A stretch of DNA of 64,000 bases from Camarhynchus parvulus (lineage: Eukaryota > Chordata > Aves > Passeriformes > Thraupidae): contig NC_044585.1 in the NCBI RefSeq assembly GCF_901933205.1, positions 8,928,001-8,992,000 of the forward strand. The letters run 5' to 3'. The notes under the pieces were generated by a model. It saw only the letters and a program-made list of their open reading frames with translations, was not told the DNA's origin and ran no database searches. Shown piece by piece: positions 36,733 through 47,910 of this stretch. Each line of letters starts with the position of its first letter. The stretch's first letter is position 1. A program made the position numbers and the translations under genes.

Positions 36733-36778
36733 CTGTGAGTTGAGGGGGTTGGAGGCTGTGAGTTGATGGGGTTGCAGG
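36733..36778. repeat. 23-bp tandem duplication next to MN1 exon 2 acceptor
   Basis: Two 23-bp units beginning CTGTGAGTTGA start at 36,733 and 36,756, with a few substitutions and a partial third unit. They end about 50 bp upstream of exon 2, outside the branch point and pyrimidine tract. Confidence 0.8.
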
Positions 36779-36800
36779 CTGGGGTTGCGTGTCATGGGTC

Positions 36801-36830
36801 TCCTAACCTCTCTCTGTGAACCCTTTGCAG
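36801..36830 (+). promoter_or_regulatory. MN1: MN1 exon 2 branch point and splice acceptor
   Basis: TCCTAAC (36,801-36,807) fits the branch-point consensus with the branch A at 36,806, 25 nt before the exon. It is followed by a CTCTCTCTG and CCCTTTGCAG pyrimidine tract and acceptor ending at 36,830. Confidence 0.85.
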
Positions 36831-37018
36831 CCCACGACCTTCCCCCGAGCAAGACCTCGGCGGCGGCGGCGCAGACGGGCGCCCACCTGCAGTGCCTCTC
36901 GGTCCACTGCACGGACGACGTGGGCGAGGCCAAGGGCCGGACTGCGGTGCCGACGTGGAGGTCCCTGCACTCGGACATCTCCAACAGATTCGGGACTTTT
37001 GTGGCTGCCCTGACTTGA
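36831..37018 (+). CDS. MN1: MN1 coding exon 2 (residues 1146-1207)
   Basis: The exon completes the split GCC codon (A1146) and encodes [15 protein letters not shown] through to the conserved terminus containing [14 protein letters not shown] and the ending [13 protein letters not shown], stop TGA 37,016-37,018. The tail matches the human C-terminus nearly residue for residue, as I recall it, in its last 45 positions, while the first 15-20 differ. In humans, truncations that remove this part cause a dominant craniofacial and brain syndrome (CEBALID/MCTT), and the C-terminus is known to affect MN1 stability and partner binding. Phase 1 joining to exon 1 gives an uninterrupted 1,207-residue protein. 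No other exon is needed. Confidence 0.96.
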
Positions 37019-37349
37019 ACAAAAGAAATTATTATTTTTTTTTCTTTTTTGTTTTTTAATTTCAAAGGGCCGCTACTGCTAGGTGGACTATTTTTCTAGG
37101 TTGGTACCTGCTTAGTGGCATATGGACTGGAAAGGGTTAATTTAAAGTAAACCTCAACTTTTTTTTAATCTTCTGCCACAGTATGTTACCAGTGTTAACC
37201 CTTCTGCAGTTAGCACACTTTTGCTGAAGATTTTCCTGCTAGACCACTTTTTCCCATTATTCTGTAACCTTGGCATACATTTATAGATGAGGCCTTTTCC
37301 TTTTTCATCTCAGTGTGTGTCCAAGTCACGTATGTCATAATAAGACAAA

Positions 37350-37447
37350 GATTCTCCTCTTCCTCCTTCTCCTCCTCCTTCTCTTCCTCATTTGCTTTGT
37401 TTTTCTTTTTTTTTTCCTTTGTTTTGTTTTGTTTTGTTTTGCTTTGT
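37350..37447 (+). repeat. MN1: Pyrimidine-rich tract with (TTTTG)n in MN1 3' UTR
   Basis: A CTCCT/CTTCCT run (37,350-37,390) grades into T-rich sequence and then GTTTT repeated about five times (37,418-37,446). In the mRNA this is a long polypyrimidine/U-rich stretch of the kind bound by PTB or HuR proteins (known binding preference; occupancy inferred). Confidence 0.75.
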
Positions 37448-38462
37448 TCAGTGCTTATTAGGATGGTGATCCTGAGGAGCAGCAGTTCAGGAATAAACAC
37501 CAGTGAAAGCGAAATGGTCAGCATTAAATCATATGTTATAGTGACACCCAGCCTTTGCCAGTCTCATACCAACCAAGCAGTTGATGCTCTGTTGAATGTT
37601 CAGGCGTGGACCTGCCCTTTCCTGAGAGAATGAGGCTCTGCTTTCAGCCTCGTTTTGCTCTGTGCCTCCTGGTGAGGCCAGGATGCTCCTTGCTCTGTGT
37701 ACGCGGGTGTAGCCCCGGGATGGAGCTCTGTCATGAATGGGCTGGTTCAGGCACAGCAGGGAAGGTATGGAGAGGTTTTTTTAAACATGTTTAATAGTCA
37801 TTATCTCTTACTCCAAAGGCCCAGGCTCCTTCTTGCTTGCCTGGGCCTGATGGTGCTCCTGCATTTCCCACTTTATTGATAGTGGAGAAGAAAATCCCCT
37901 GCACCCTACCCGCTTTTTGCCCATTTTAAACTGCAGAAAGATGGTGTTGATTGGCAGCAGGTCCAGTGTCCCCTGCACTTGCCTGGGTGTGCCCCAGCCC
38001 CTGCCACAACAGGTCCCAGTGCAGTGGCAGGGGTTAGGGATGGCCCAGGTTGGAAGATGCAGGGGGCTGTGTGCCCAGGGCTGGCATTTCCTAATCTGCC
38101 AGGGCAGGGAGACCTGGTGTCAGAATCCCCCAAACTCATTCAAGGCCCCATTTCTGCCACACACTGAAGAACAGCATTGCTGGATGCACACAATAAAAGG
38201 AAAGCCATACTTTCCTGCTCAGGCTAGATAATGCTCATTCAAAATGAAAGTTGGAAGCAAACCAGATAAAGCCACAGCTGACACGATGGGCTGATTCTCC
38301 ACTGGTTTTATGTCACACTGTCCATGATTTGTGTGTCCCTGTGCCCAGGCGTGGCCCCGTCCTGCCCTGTGCCTGCAGCTCACCTCCCACAGCTCCTGGA
38401 GCTCAGGAACAGCACTAGAGGGTTTGGTTTTGCTTGTGAAATAAAGGTTGGCCTCTCTAGGG

Positions 38463-38471
38463 TTATTTATT
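38463..38471 (+). promoter_or_regulatory. MN1: AU-rich element nonamer in MN1 3' UTR
   Basis: TTATTTATT matches the AU-rich nonamer UUAUUUA(U/A)(U/A) bound by TTP/ZFP36 and related factors. It is a single copy, so any effect on mRNA stability is probably modest. Confidence 0.4.
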
Positions 38472-41400
38472 CATGATTTCACAAATGTGTCTCTGCTGAA
38501 GGGACAGACAGAGTTGAAGACTGCTTTATATTTTATCTTTGATGATTGTGCTGGGTCTTTAATTATTTTGAGGTAATATTCTTGGTAGACACCAAAAGAG
38601 AGGAAATTCTGCCTAAAAAGCCAAGGGTGGTCTGGAATCCTCACTCTCAGTCGTATGTGGCTTCAGAGAGACTCACAGTGTTTGGAAATGTGATTTGAAT
38701 GTGCTCTTATTAACCATGCATGGATTGATTTATGGGTCTGGTCAATGAATTGACTTTGGATAAATTTGGATAAGTTTTTAATCTTGGTTTTCAATATTAT
38801 TTTACTTTGTATTAAAGCTGGAGCTTCCATGAGGATGAGGATTTTTGCCCATCCTGGAGCAACTGGCTGTGGAGCTGCCTCACACCCACTTGGTTTGGAT
38901 CAAAAAGCTGGGATGGTTTGTACCTCTGTCAGGGTGTGCAACCAGGAGTGCAGAGCTCCTCCTGCACCTGCAATAAAATGTCACCATCCCCAGTAACGTA
39001 TCTCCTGGTAATCACTGTCAGCCCCCTTCCAGAAGGTGCCTCTTTGCCTGTGATTCCTCAAGTCCTGGCTTACCTAAGTATATGTTTGATTTTAAATCCT
39101 GCAGTGGGGGGCTCAGTCTGCAGCAGGGGGCCCTGGGGTGACACCAGTCACTGGATTCTATCACTTACAGCTGGAAATTTCGGCCAAGTTCATGGTCTGG
39201 TGGCATTCCTGCTCGGAGTGCAGTCCCTTGCCTTGTGCTTTGTTTTAGTTTTTCCTGCTGCACTGAAGAGAACAGGTTTTTCAGGCTTCCTGAGGTCAGG
39301 GATGCACACCCTGTGCCACGGGAAGGAACCTGTCAGGGAACACCGAGTTCAGATGCTTTTAAAGAGAAATCCCCGTTTGAGTGGAGCTGTGGTGGCTTGG
39401 TCTCACCACCCAGTTCTGCTGGCTCATTCTCAGCAGCTTGCACTTCTCTCTTGGAGTGTTGTTCTCATCCACTTGGAACTTGCTTTCCCACTTGCTTATG
39501 GAAATGCAGAGCATAAGCAATTCCCTTAAAATCAGGGGACTCCTGTGAGGTGAGGAGGTGTCCTGAGGCCAGGGGCTGTGTCTCCACAATCTCCTGAGCT
39601 GTGCAGTGTGGAGCCCTGGGTGTTGTGGCACTTGGCCCCCTCTGGCTCTGCTCTGGGCAGTGGGTGCAGTGCAGGGTTGGGACTGTCAGAGAGGGAGAAT
39701 TTGAGGCAGTGGCTGGCTGTGTGCTGGGCTCACTGGCCATGGAGTTTAACTGAATTGTATGGTCACACACAGTCCTCTTGCGGACCTCCTGTCTGTCTGA
39801 TCGTGATTGAATGAGCTCTGCTCAAGGCAGCTGTTAGCCAGGACCTACCAAACCTGTGCTTTTTAGGGTTTTGGTGTTTTTTTGCCAAAGATCAGAACAG
39901 AAATTCTGTGTTCTGACCAGGACAAGCATCATGTCCTGCTCATCACCTGGGGATGTGGTACTGACAGCATATACAAGGTTCAAGAAGGTTCAAGCTTTGT
40001 CACAGTGCTGGTGGCACCTGCAGTAATTTCATTGTACCCATTTTCTCCATTGATTTTACACTGAATTCACTGATCAGTTTTTTAAACACATATAAAGTGT
40101 CTGCATGGCCTGACATGGTAAGAATGGAAATTATCTCATTTTCTAAAAAATAATATTCCAACTGAAACATGTTTGGGAGCTGTAGTTAAAAGCCAGTTGT
40201 GGAAGAGGTAAGTTGCACTCTTGTGGAGAGGGAAACTGAGGCACAGAGAGCAGCAGGAGCCTGAGGGAACAGTGGTAGGGCTGAGCTGCACTGAGGTCTG
40301 ACCTCTGCTTGCTGCAGAGCCCCATGCCCAAGGCTCACTTCCTCCAGGGGCCAAGTTGGGTCAACAGGGGGAGAATTTTATCAGATACCTGTTCCCCAAA
40401 TGCATGGGAGAAACCTCCTCTGTGTGTCCTACATGGCTTCCAGATGGGGGCAGTTGGACAAGAAGGCAAAGAGGGGTAGTAGGATGCACAATCTGCCTTG
40501 GATTGGGAACAGCAGCTACAGTGTGGCTTTGCCTCTTGCCCTGGGGATTCTCCCTGGCTGGCTGGGCTGGGGGAGCCAGGACATCCCCCATCTCCTGGCC
40601 CTGTTCCCTGGCTCCCTCTGCGTTCCCTAGAAGAAACCCTGTGCTTAGTACGCAACTTGCAGTGTTGTAGCAAACGGAGCAAAATTTCCTTTGCATTTCA
40701 GTTGGGAGGAGCGATCAAATACCTCTTTGCCAAAAAAGGACAGAATAGGCCTCATTTATTAAATACTCCTGCAAATTTTCTCCAGAATCACATTCTCTTG
40801 GGGTTACTTGCTCTCTGCTGTTTGAGCATTAGTAAGGGGCTTTAGGCTTGTTACTTAGTTAAGGTTTTCACAGTGTCTGAGGATGGAAGGGGATGAGCAC
40901 CAGAATTCTGTCACCTGGATCACTTGGGGAGTTGTGCAGGTCCTGTGGTCCCCATGGTCACTCTGGGGCTGGACTTCCAGGCACCACCACCAAGGCAAAA
41001 CGTTCCATTTTTGGGAGGTGGAAGGGATGAGGTGAGCACAGCAGTGGGACAGTCACTGGGTGGGTGGGTTGGACAACAGGAATCAAACTGGTACATTTGA
41101 CTTATTTTTGTTAAGCTGCAGTGTAAGGTTTTGTCAGCTACTGGATTCACAGCTGTTCAAGGGATGGTGTGTAAGAGCATAACCCATTTTTGTAGAATTG
41201 TTTCTTCTTTAATGCTTAAGGCTAATGGAGGAAATAGTCTAATTTTGTCTTAGAAATTCTCTATTAAAATTGTTGCTTTGAGTCCATCCGCTCATAGGTT
41301 CTGACTGATGAAACTGCAGGTTCTGATTTCCGGCAGTTATAACTTTATCACTATTCACTACCCAAGAATATTACAGCTTTAAAACAGCCTTAAGCAAAAG

Positions 41401-41563
41401 GATATTATTTCTTTGTACTAAATTTGGTTCATGGAAAAGAAAAAAAAAGAAACCTCAAAACACTGGTAATCCGTACTGCATTAGCAAACTCTTCTGAAAA
41501 ATGTTATTGCACATGTAAAATATGAAAACTTGACTCTGCTGTGTGTTAGGCAATCCTGTAATC

Positions 41564-41580
41564 TTTTTTTTTTTTTTTTT
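41564..41580 (+). repeat. MN1: T17 homopolymer in MN1 3' UTR
   Basis: Seventeen uninterrupted T residues about 190 bp before the polyadenylation site. Confidence 0.85.
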
Positions 41581-41708
41581 AAATTCTTGTTAAATTCATT
41601 TCCTAAATGCTTGGTTGGAAGACTGTGACGATAGCTCATGAAATTGAGTGTTATTTTTCTTTCTTTTTTTTAAATATGTAAAGTGCAGTCTTCTGTATTC
41701 CTGCATAT

Positions 41709-41716
41709 TGTACATA
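41709..41716 (+). promoter_or_regulatory. MN1: Pumilio-type element near MN1 mRNA end
   Basis: TGTACATA is an exact match to the Pumilio response element UGUANAUA. A second near match, TGTATATG, follows at 41,719. Both also supply UGUA words at 30-40 nt before the hexamer, where CFIm25 binds to define cleavage sites. Confidence 0.55.
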
Positions 41717-41748
41717 TCTGTATATGTTTTACTGAGCAACTAAATAAC

Positions 41749-41775
41749 AATAAATATGATGTTAATGGTGGCTAC
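41749..41775 (+). terminator. MN1: MN1 polyadenylation signal and cleavage region
   Basis: AATAAA at 41,749-41,754 is preceded by two UGUA elements and followed by G/U-rich sequence (TGTTAATGGTGGCT and, later, GGTTTGTTG). Cleavage is expected about 41,765-41,775. Of the hexamers after the stop codon this has the best context. Confidence 0.7.
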
Positions 41776-43285
41776 TCTATATTTCATACCAGGTTTGTTG
41801 ATTATTTTAGCAACTCCTTTTTCCCAGAGGTGTGAAGAAATGAATGGATGCTGCTCATATTCAGGTAAGCCCTGGACCTTGTGATGAGTACAAATTTGCC
41901 CACGATCTCAGGAAACCCTCACCCAGGATGGTGGCCCTGTCTGTACACTGAGGTTGTTGGTAGCCTCTTTGCTGTTGGGTGGTGGAGATGTCTGTGCAGC
42001 TCTGCTCAGATGCTGTCATGGGATCTTGGGGCTGTCCTGCTCTCTGTGGCAGTGTCTCTCTTTCTCCTCTGCTCACTGGAGCTTGTCCAGAGGGGCCAGA
42101 CCATGCTTGGAGCTGCTGGGCAGTGGGAGCAGCCCCTGGGGTAGCTCCCCAAGCCCCCAGCCCTGCACAGCCCTGCTCCTGCTTTGTCCTAGTTGTTCAG
42201 TAAAACTGCCCACGAGCTCTGTTAATGGTTGGATTCACACAGCTCCTCCAGCACACGGGCCATTTCTTGGCTCCCAGATCTCCCACTGTGCAAAGGCTCC
42301 TTTGCTTCTGCCAGCAGCTGGAGCAGCCCCTCCTGCTCCAGCAATGCTCCACCCCAAGCTCCTGCTTCCAAAAAGGCAGCAGGAGCTCCCTGCTCACTGC
42401 ACATCACATTAACAGATGAAAATCAACTCACTGGGCTTTGATTTCTGCTCTTGACACTGGCTTTACTTGTCACCTGGTAATGTCACCTCTGCTGATGCTG
42501 GCATGGTTCCTGCCTATCCCAAACACTTGCCTTCATCCCAGGGCACTGTGCTCAGAGGCTCACCTGGTCTGTGTCAGAGTTAAGCATGGATTATAGTTTA
42601 TTAAGTAAAGAAAAGCAAGTGGTTGGTCCTGGAGCTTTTACAGTTCTTGCTCTTCTAATAATTTCCTGTGGCCTGTGACTGTGCTGAGAGCTGAAATCTG
42701 TCTGTAGCTGCATCTCTCTGCCCAAGCCATTTAACTGATTTCATTATGTCCTTTGAGTTACTTTCTGCATGAGGCTTTGGAATTCCTGTCTTGGAGGAGA
42801 CCCTGTAAATATGTGTTGTATGTGCAGCTGTCAGGAATCCATTGGCAGTGCAGCTGGATCCCATGGGCCGAGATCTGCTCGGCCCCTCCGTGGCCACCTC
42901 GTGTGGCTGCTGGGCAGCTCTGCCCCTGCAGTGCCAGCCAACATTCCTGCAGGGCTGTCTGGGGGCTCCTGTGTGTGATCCAGAGTCCTTTAAACCCCCT
43001 CATCCCCTGCTGTTTGGGTGAGCTGCTTGCAGCTGGCTGCTGGTGCTATGAGAGTACAGCATAAAAACCAAGGTAAATAAACACAGGAATGGAAGTTTGA
43101 GTCAGTGGCATCCTTTTGGCTGAGAAAGTTGTTAGAAAATAGAATCCCATTATAATGGATTTCTTTTAATATCAAGTATTTCCAAAATCCCTAGGTCATA
43201 TTCCTGAAGTGGTTACTCTCCTGCCTGGGAGACAATCTGGAGCTCCCCCAGCAGTTTAACATTATGGCCAATAACATCACATATA

Positions 43286-43324
43286 TTTTGCTTGTAAAAT
43301 GTTTATCTTTTGCTTGTAAAATGC
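43286..43324. repeat. 22-bp period direct repeat
   Basis: TTTTGCTTGTAAAATG occurs at 43,286 and again at 43,308. Confidence 0.8.
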
Positions 43325-44389
43325 TTAAAAACTCACTGCTCAGGTGAGCTCTGTGAGGCTGTGTCTAGAGGGCAGAGGAGTGCATGGGGGTGATGTCTCC
43401 TAAGCTCTCCTTTCTGAGACGTTGCCAGAGCTCAGTAATGACAGTGCAGGAAGTGGAGGTGACAAGACCTGAAGAAAATCATGTAGGTCATCTTTGGTTC
43501 ATTAGTGCAAGGTTGTGCCCTGTTTTCTAATGCCCAGAGCTCTGACCAGCACAACCAAAATGGACAGGGTAGTGGGGGTCCTTAACCTTTTAGTGAAAAA
43601 GAATAAAAGCAACCAACCAAACATCCCTTTGTGGGGATGATGTTTGGGGTGATGGAAGGGGATCCATGGCTGTCTATTTCCAGCACTGGCAGGTAGCAGA
43701 GGGTTTGGGCCCTTGCCAAGCCTGGGTGGGAGGTGCCAGGGGTGCTCTGACAGGACCTTGGGGGTCCCTGGTCTTGGGACAGCTTGTGGTGGGATATGGG
43801 AGGTGGGATCTGTGGTTCCTTTGCGTTCTCACTTGGCCATGGACACGTGTCACCATGTCACCATTGCTGAGCCGATTTCCTTTTACATCATGCTTCTGTC
43901 ACACCTGTGAAACAAGGAACAGAGGAGGAGCCCTGGTCAATGGTTGCTGTGTCCTCTTTGGGGGTTTCTGTCAGCAGTGCACAGACAAAGGAGCTGTTGA
44001 AGTGTCACCCTAAATGTGATATTGAAACACTCATTTCAGCCTCTACCTCGAAGAAGGCTGAGAAGTTTGATGCTATGAGGGCTCATGTTCTGCCAAAACA
44101 TCCTCCTGCTTTGGGGTTAACTGATGGAGAATATTCAGGGCTGAGCTTCAGGAGGTGGGAACTTTTCTCAATTTCCTTTTATCCTCTGCAAAATGCCCCT
44201 GTCTCCCTTCCCCCTTTCTTCCCCCCACCCCCTTTTCTCTTTATAAAGCTGGAATTCTTCCAGACTCTGCTCTGGGCTTGCAAGAAAACTTTACTGTGTA
44301 AATTTGCTCTTTGTGTTGGGAGTCCTTTGTTTAAACAGCATTGTGAGCTTGCTGGGGAGGGATGGAAAGAGGGGGAGCTGGGAGGAAGA

Positions 44390-44545
44390 ATTTGAAAAGC
44401 CCTGACCCCTGATGAATAAAATCCAGCACATTAACACATTCTTCAATAAATTCATGATTGCAGATAAGGTGGGAGTCCCCAGGGCCGGGCTTTTCATTAA
44501 CCCCCTGCTGACTAACCCAAACAGACGGAGTGTTTTGTCAGCGCC
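44390..44545. promoter_or_regulatory. Candidate conserved non-coding element
   Basis: AT-rich block with GATGAATAAAAT, AATAAATTCATGATTGCAGATAAGG-like words (POU and GATA-type sites) and TTTTCATTAACC, flanked by GC-richer irregular sequence. This is inference from texture only. Confidence 0.25.
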
Positions 44546-45959
44546 AGGACAAGCAGAGCCCTTTTGTGGTGGAGGGGCCGGGTGAGCATGGGGAGCGCTC
44601 CTCCAGGAAGCCAGGTTACAAAATGGGACTCTATTTCAGAACAAACTCCTTTTGGTTAGTTTGATGAGATTACAGAAAGGAAAAGGCTTTAACAAGGGGC
44701 TTATTGAAGCTAAGTAACTGTTCTGAATACAGTGAGGACCAGGGCAGAAAACATATGATTCCCAAGTAAACAGGCGCCTCAACAGCGTGGCTGAAACAAC
44801 AGAGCTGGACATGGTCCGTGGGGTTCTCCTGAGGGAATGCTTGGAGACATGAACTGTGTGGGAGCCCTGCAAGAACCTGTGCACAGCACCCAGCACAGCA
44901 GGCACTGCTGCACCCTGCACTGCACTGCTGGGCTGCAGAGTGGCCTCGGAGGGACACGAGCACCATGCCCACAGTGTGAGGTGTGCCTTGCCCAAGGTTT
45001 CAGCCTCTGAAACCTTCTTTGTTCCTCTGGTGGAAAGCCTGCTCCAGGAAATATTTTGCTTTTGTGGAAACTTATCCCCAGAATGCTTCCCTCCCACATT
45101 AGGGAGGTCTTCTGGATTGTTTATTAGAATACCTACATTTTTGAAAGATCTGAATTCTGTGCCTTGTGTTCTTGGTCAGCCAAGTAACTCAGAGTATCAC
45201 TCAGCCCAAAGTAGGTTTTTGGGATGAAATGCAGGAAAATCCTGAGTTTGTCTCAGGTTCCTGCTGCCTGCTGATGATCAGGCTGTGCTTTTCTCATTCT
45301 GCCCACCCTCTCAGGAGGTAACAACTTGTGGTGGACTCCGAGCTTTTCACAGAGCAGCTCGTGCCCAGGTGAAGTGAATCCAGTCCTTTGGGTGTAAACT
45401 CCTGCACACATGCACCCAGAACCAGGTGGGGCATGCACACCCCTCCTGCAGACATGCACATCCCACTGGGAAGCACCCGAGGGCTGCAGGGCTGGGGCTG
45501 GGGGCTGCAGGCAGCATCAGCCCTGCCAACTCCCCCCTGAACTCTGCAGGCCCAGCCTTCCTTCCACTGCTGTGTTTTTGGTGTGCACTTTCATTTACCT
45601 GCAAGATACGATTTTAAATTATTTCCCATTGCTGCTAACAGAAGCTTTTTGCTAATTTCCATGGAAAATAATTCCTCTCTTTTAGGGGAACTGAAGTGTT
45701 CCAGCTGACTGCTCCTGGCCCCATCAGCATTGTGTCTCCTCTCCTGAATGCAAGGGTAGGTGCTGGGTTTGATGCCCCAGAATGTGACTGGTGCAGCCTC
45801 CACTCTGTGCTGAGCTCCTGGCCTGGGCTGCCAGCAGCTCTGTGGTGATTTTGGGGAAGTGGTTGACAATTTAAGCCTGCAATCCCTTGTAAACAAACAC
45901 TGTGTCTGCCGTGTCCTTCTCTCCCAGCAGCAAACAGGGCAGGGGCTCCTTTGCAATCT

Positions 45960-46400
45960 GTGTGAAACTATTTACATTTCTGATGTTAATAAAGATAGAG
46001 AGAGAAATATTGTATTTGTATTAAAATCAAATTATCTCAATTCATGGACCCTCAATGTCCCTTATTCTTGATGCAGTGAGATTAAACATTGTCAGTTTCC
46101 CTAATTAATGGCCCACACCCTCATCTCTGAGAAATCTCTGTCTGGCTCAATGCTGTGCACAGGTTTTGGCCTGAAATAACGCAGTGGAATAACCTCTAAC
46201 CCCAAACCCATGTGCAAATAACCTCCAAAACATGCTGGCCTTATAAGCCTGATCCTCCTTATCAAGGCTCTTGCTTAGGAGCCCAGGTGAAGGCAGCCCC
46301 ATGTGTGAGAGATTGCTTTTGCATTAATGCAATTTCACATTTTACTGTTGCTTCGTCTCATTGACAAAGTATCTGGAAGAGAAAAACCTTGGGGTACATA
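45960..46400. promoter_or_regulatory. Candidate enhancer with perfect inverted POU-like palindrome
   Basis: A 440-bp island low in G/C drift. It contains CTAATTAATGG (46,101-46,111), CCTTATCAAGG (TCF/LEF-like, about 46,257-46,267) and the perfect 14-bp palindrome TTGCATTAATGCAA (46,319-46,332), made of two inverted ATGCAA half-sites. The motifs are visible; enhancer function is inferred. Confidence 0.35.
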
Positions 46401-47769
46401 CAAATGATGGGCTCAGGCTCAACCCATCTCTGTGGCCTGTCTACCTTGTGCCAGGCTGAGGAGCATTTCCCTCTGAATATCCCTCCTCAAAGCCCTCTCT
46501 CCCCTCGCTGCTGGCAGAGCAAAGGCAGCAGTTTAATGGTTTGAACACATGGCTCTGCTGGGCTGACATGTTCAACTGGAAGGAGCAGTCACAGCTCCTT
46601 CCCATGGAAAATCCATCTGTTCCCCTGCATTCCCTGGTGTGTGGGGTCTCACTGCTGGGGCAGGGGCACAGGGGAGTGGGTATTATTTGCTGTGCACCCT
46701 GCTCAGCTGAGTGACGCTGGAGCTGCTGAAGAGGGGGTGCTCAGGCACGTTCCCTCCCCTTCCTCTCCCTTCATTTACTATCTGAGACTTTGCTTTGTAA
46801 GAAAAGGCTGTTTTTTTGCTTTGGGGCTGTTATTTATTCCCCTCAGCTGTGCTCATGCTTGCAGAGGGCTGTGCAGCCCCTTGGAAGAGCTCCATGGGCA
46901 GCCTGTGCTGGAAAGCCGGGGCTGGGCTTGGCAATGGGGGCTGCAGAAGGGGTTTGTTCAGGGTGGAGGTCTGGGGATTAATCTGAAGACAAGGTTTTGT
47001 GTTTCTTTTCCCCGGGAATAATTTAAGTTTGGCTCTTTCCAGGCACTGGAAACCCTCCCGCAAAACTTGAAGGGATGGTTATGGGGCAGAGGGAGTGTGC
47101 TCGCTGTGCCCCAGCCAGGCCCAGGACTCCCAGTCCCACAGACACCCAGGAGTGGGGATTTGTGAGCAGTGGCCATGCTTGGCTGAGGTCTGACCATGCT
47201 GGCAGGATTTCTGTTTTGGGTTGGCCTCCCTCGAGCACTGGTACTGTGCCCATGCTGTGGGCTGGGATGTTTTCTCTCCATCCTGGGCAGGCTGTTGTTG
47301 GACAGTCATTAGCTGATCATACCTGACCCATTTCTGGTCTGGTTGGATGGGGGGACAGCCTGGATGCTGCATCCTGGTGTGCTGCTCTGTCCACTGTGCC
47401 TGCACATCTGCTGTCTGTCTGTCTGGAGCATCTCTGCAGTGACACACAGCCACGGCAATGGCACAGGTAGCTCCCAGCCTGCAAACAAAGGCATTTCATC
47501 TTAATTTGAGCTGTTCAGAAGTATCTCTTTTCCTGTGATTTATGGAGCAGGATCAGGCTGGGAGGCCCAGGTGGGTCCTGCAGAGCCCACGGGGCGTGAC
47601 CCGGGTCGGAGCCCGGTGGGGCCAGCCCAGGCTGTGATGGGGCTGCCTCAGCCTCCCAGCACTTTGAAGGCTGTTTGTGTTTGATGGGCTGATGCGTGTC
47701 AAATGCAATCCAGCTTCCCACTGTCTGCTCTGGCAGCCCCCTGAGGTTGGCCTTTGACAGATAAAGCAC

Positions 47770-47910
47770 CCCCTCCCCGAATTTCTGATTTCACACCGAT
47801 GCACAAACATTCTTTGGCAATTTGAGCCCATTGTATTAAAGTAGTTAAATTCCTTAAGCATGTGCCTCTGAGATGACAGTGGTGATATTCATTACAGAAA
47901 TTCTGGGGTG
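47770..47910. promoter_or_regulatory. Candidate conserved non-coding element
   Basis: Motif-dense AT-rich block (TTCTTTGGCAATTTGAGCCC, CCATTGTATTAAAG, GATATTCATTACAG) bounded by GC-rich sequence on both sides, including the T-cell-factor-like and NF1-like words. Its status is inferred from texture. Confidence 0.25.

Larger units (their letters stand above)
10790..36830 (+). other. MN1: MN1 intron 1 (26,041 bp)
   Basis: This is the single intron between the coding exons, phase 1, GT-AG. I see no further MN1 exon. It contains two CR1 tails (26,484-26,790 and 27,945-28,057), short tandem duplications, a TG repeat and a CAAA repeat, and otherwise unique DNA. Open frames inside it are short and lack recognisable domains; the one that merits attention is antisense at 16,275-16,514. 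It is about half the length of the human intron as I recall it, in keeping with avian intron compaction. Confidence 0.92.
37019..41770 (+). other. MN1: MN1 3' untranslated region (about 4.75 kb)
   Basis: The region runs from the stop codon to the polyadenylation site at about 41,770. The first 500 bp and the last 600 bp are AT-rich and have the texture of conserved 3' UTR. The middle (about 37,600-41,100) is more GC-rich and irregular. Internal AATAAA hexamers at 37,492, 38,192, 38,440 and 38,972 could give shorter isoforms. Open frames in this part look like chance. The 3' end is inferred from signals, not from transcripts. Confidence 0.7.

Noticed and set aside
38918..39529. 203-codon open frame in the MN1 3' UTR
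   Set aside because: Lies in the untranslated part after the MN1 stop, no family similarity recognised, overlapped by other frames.
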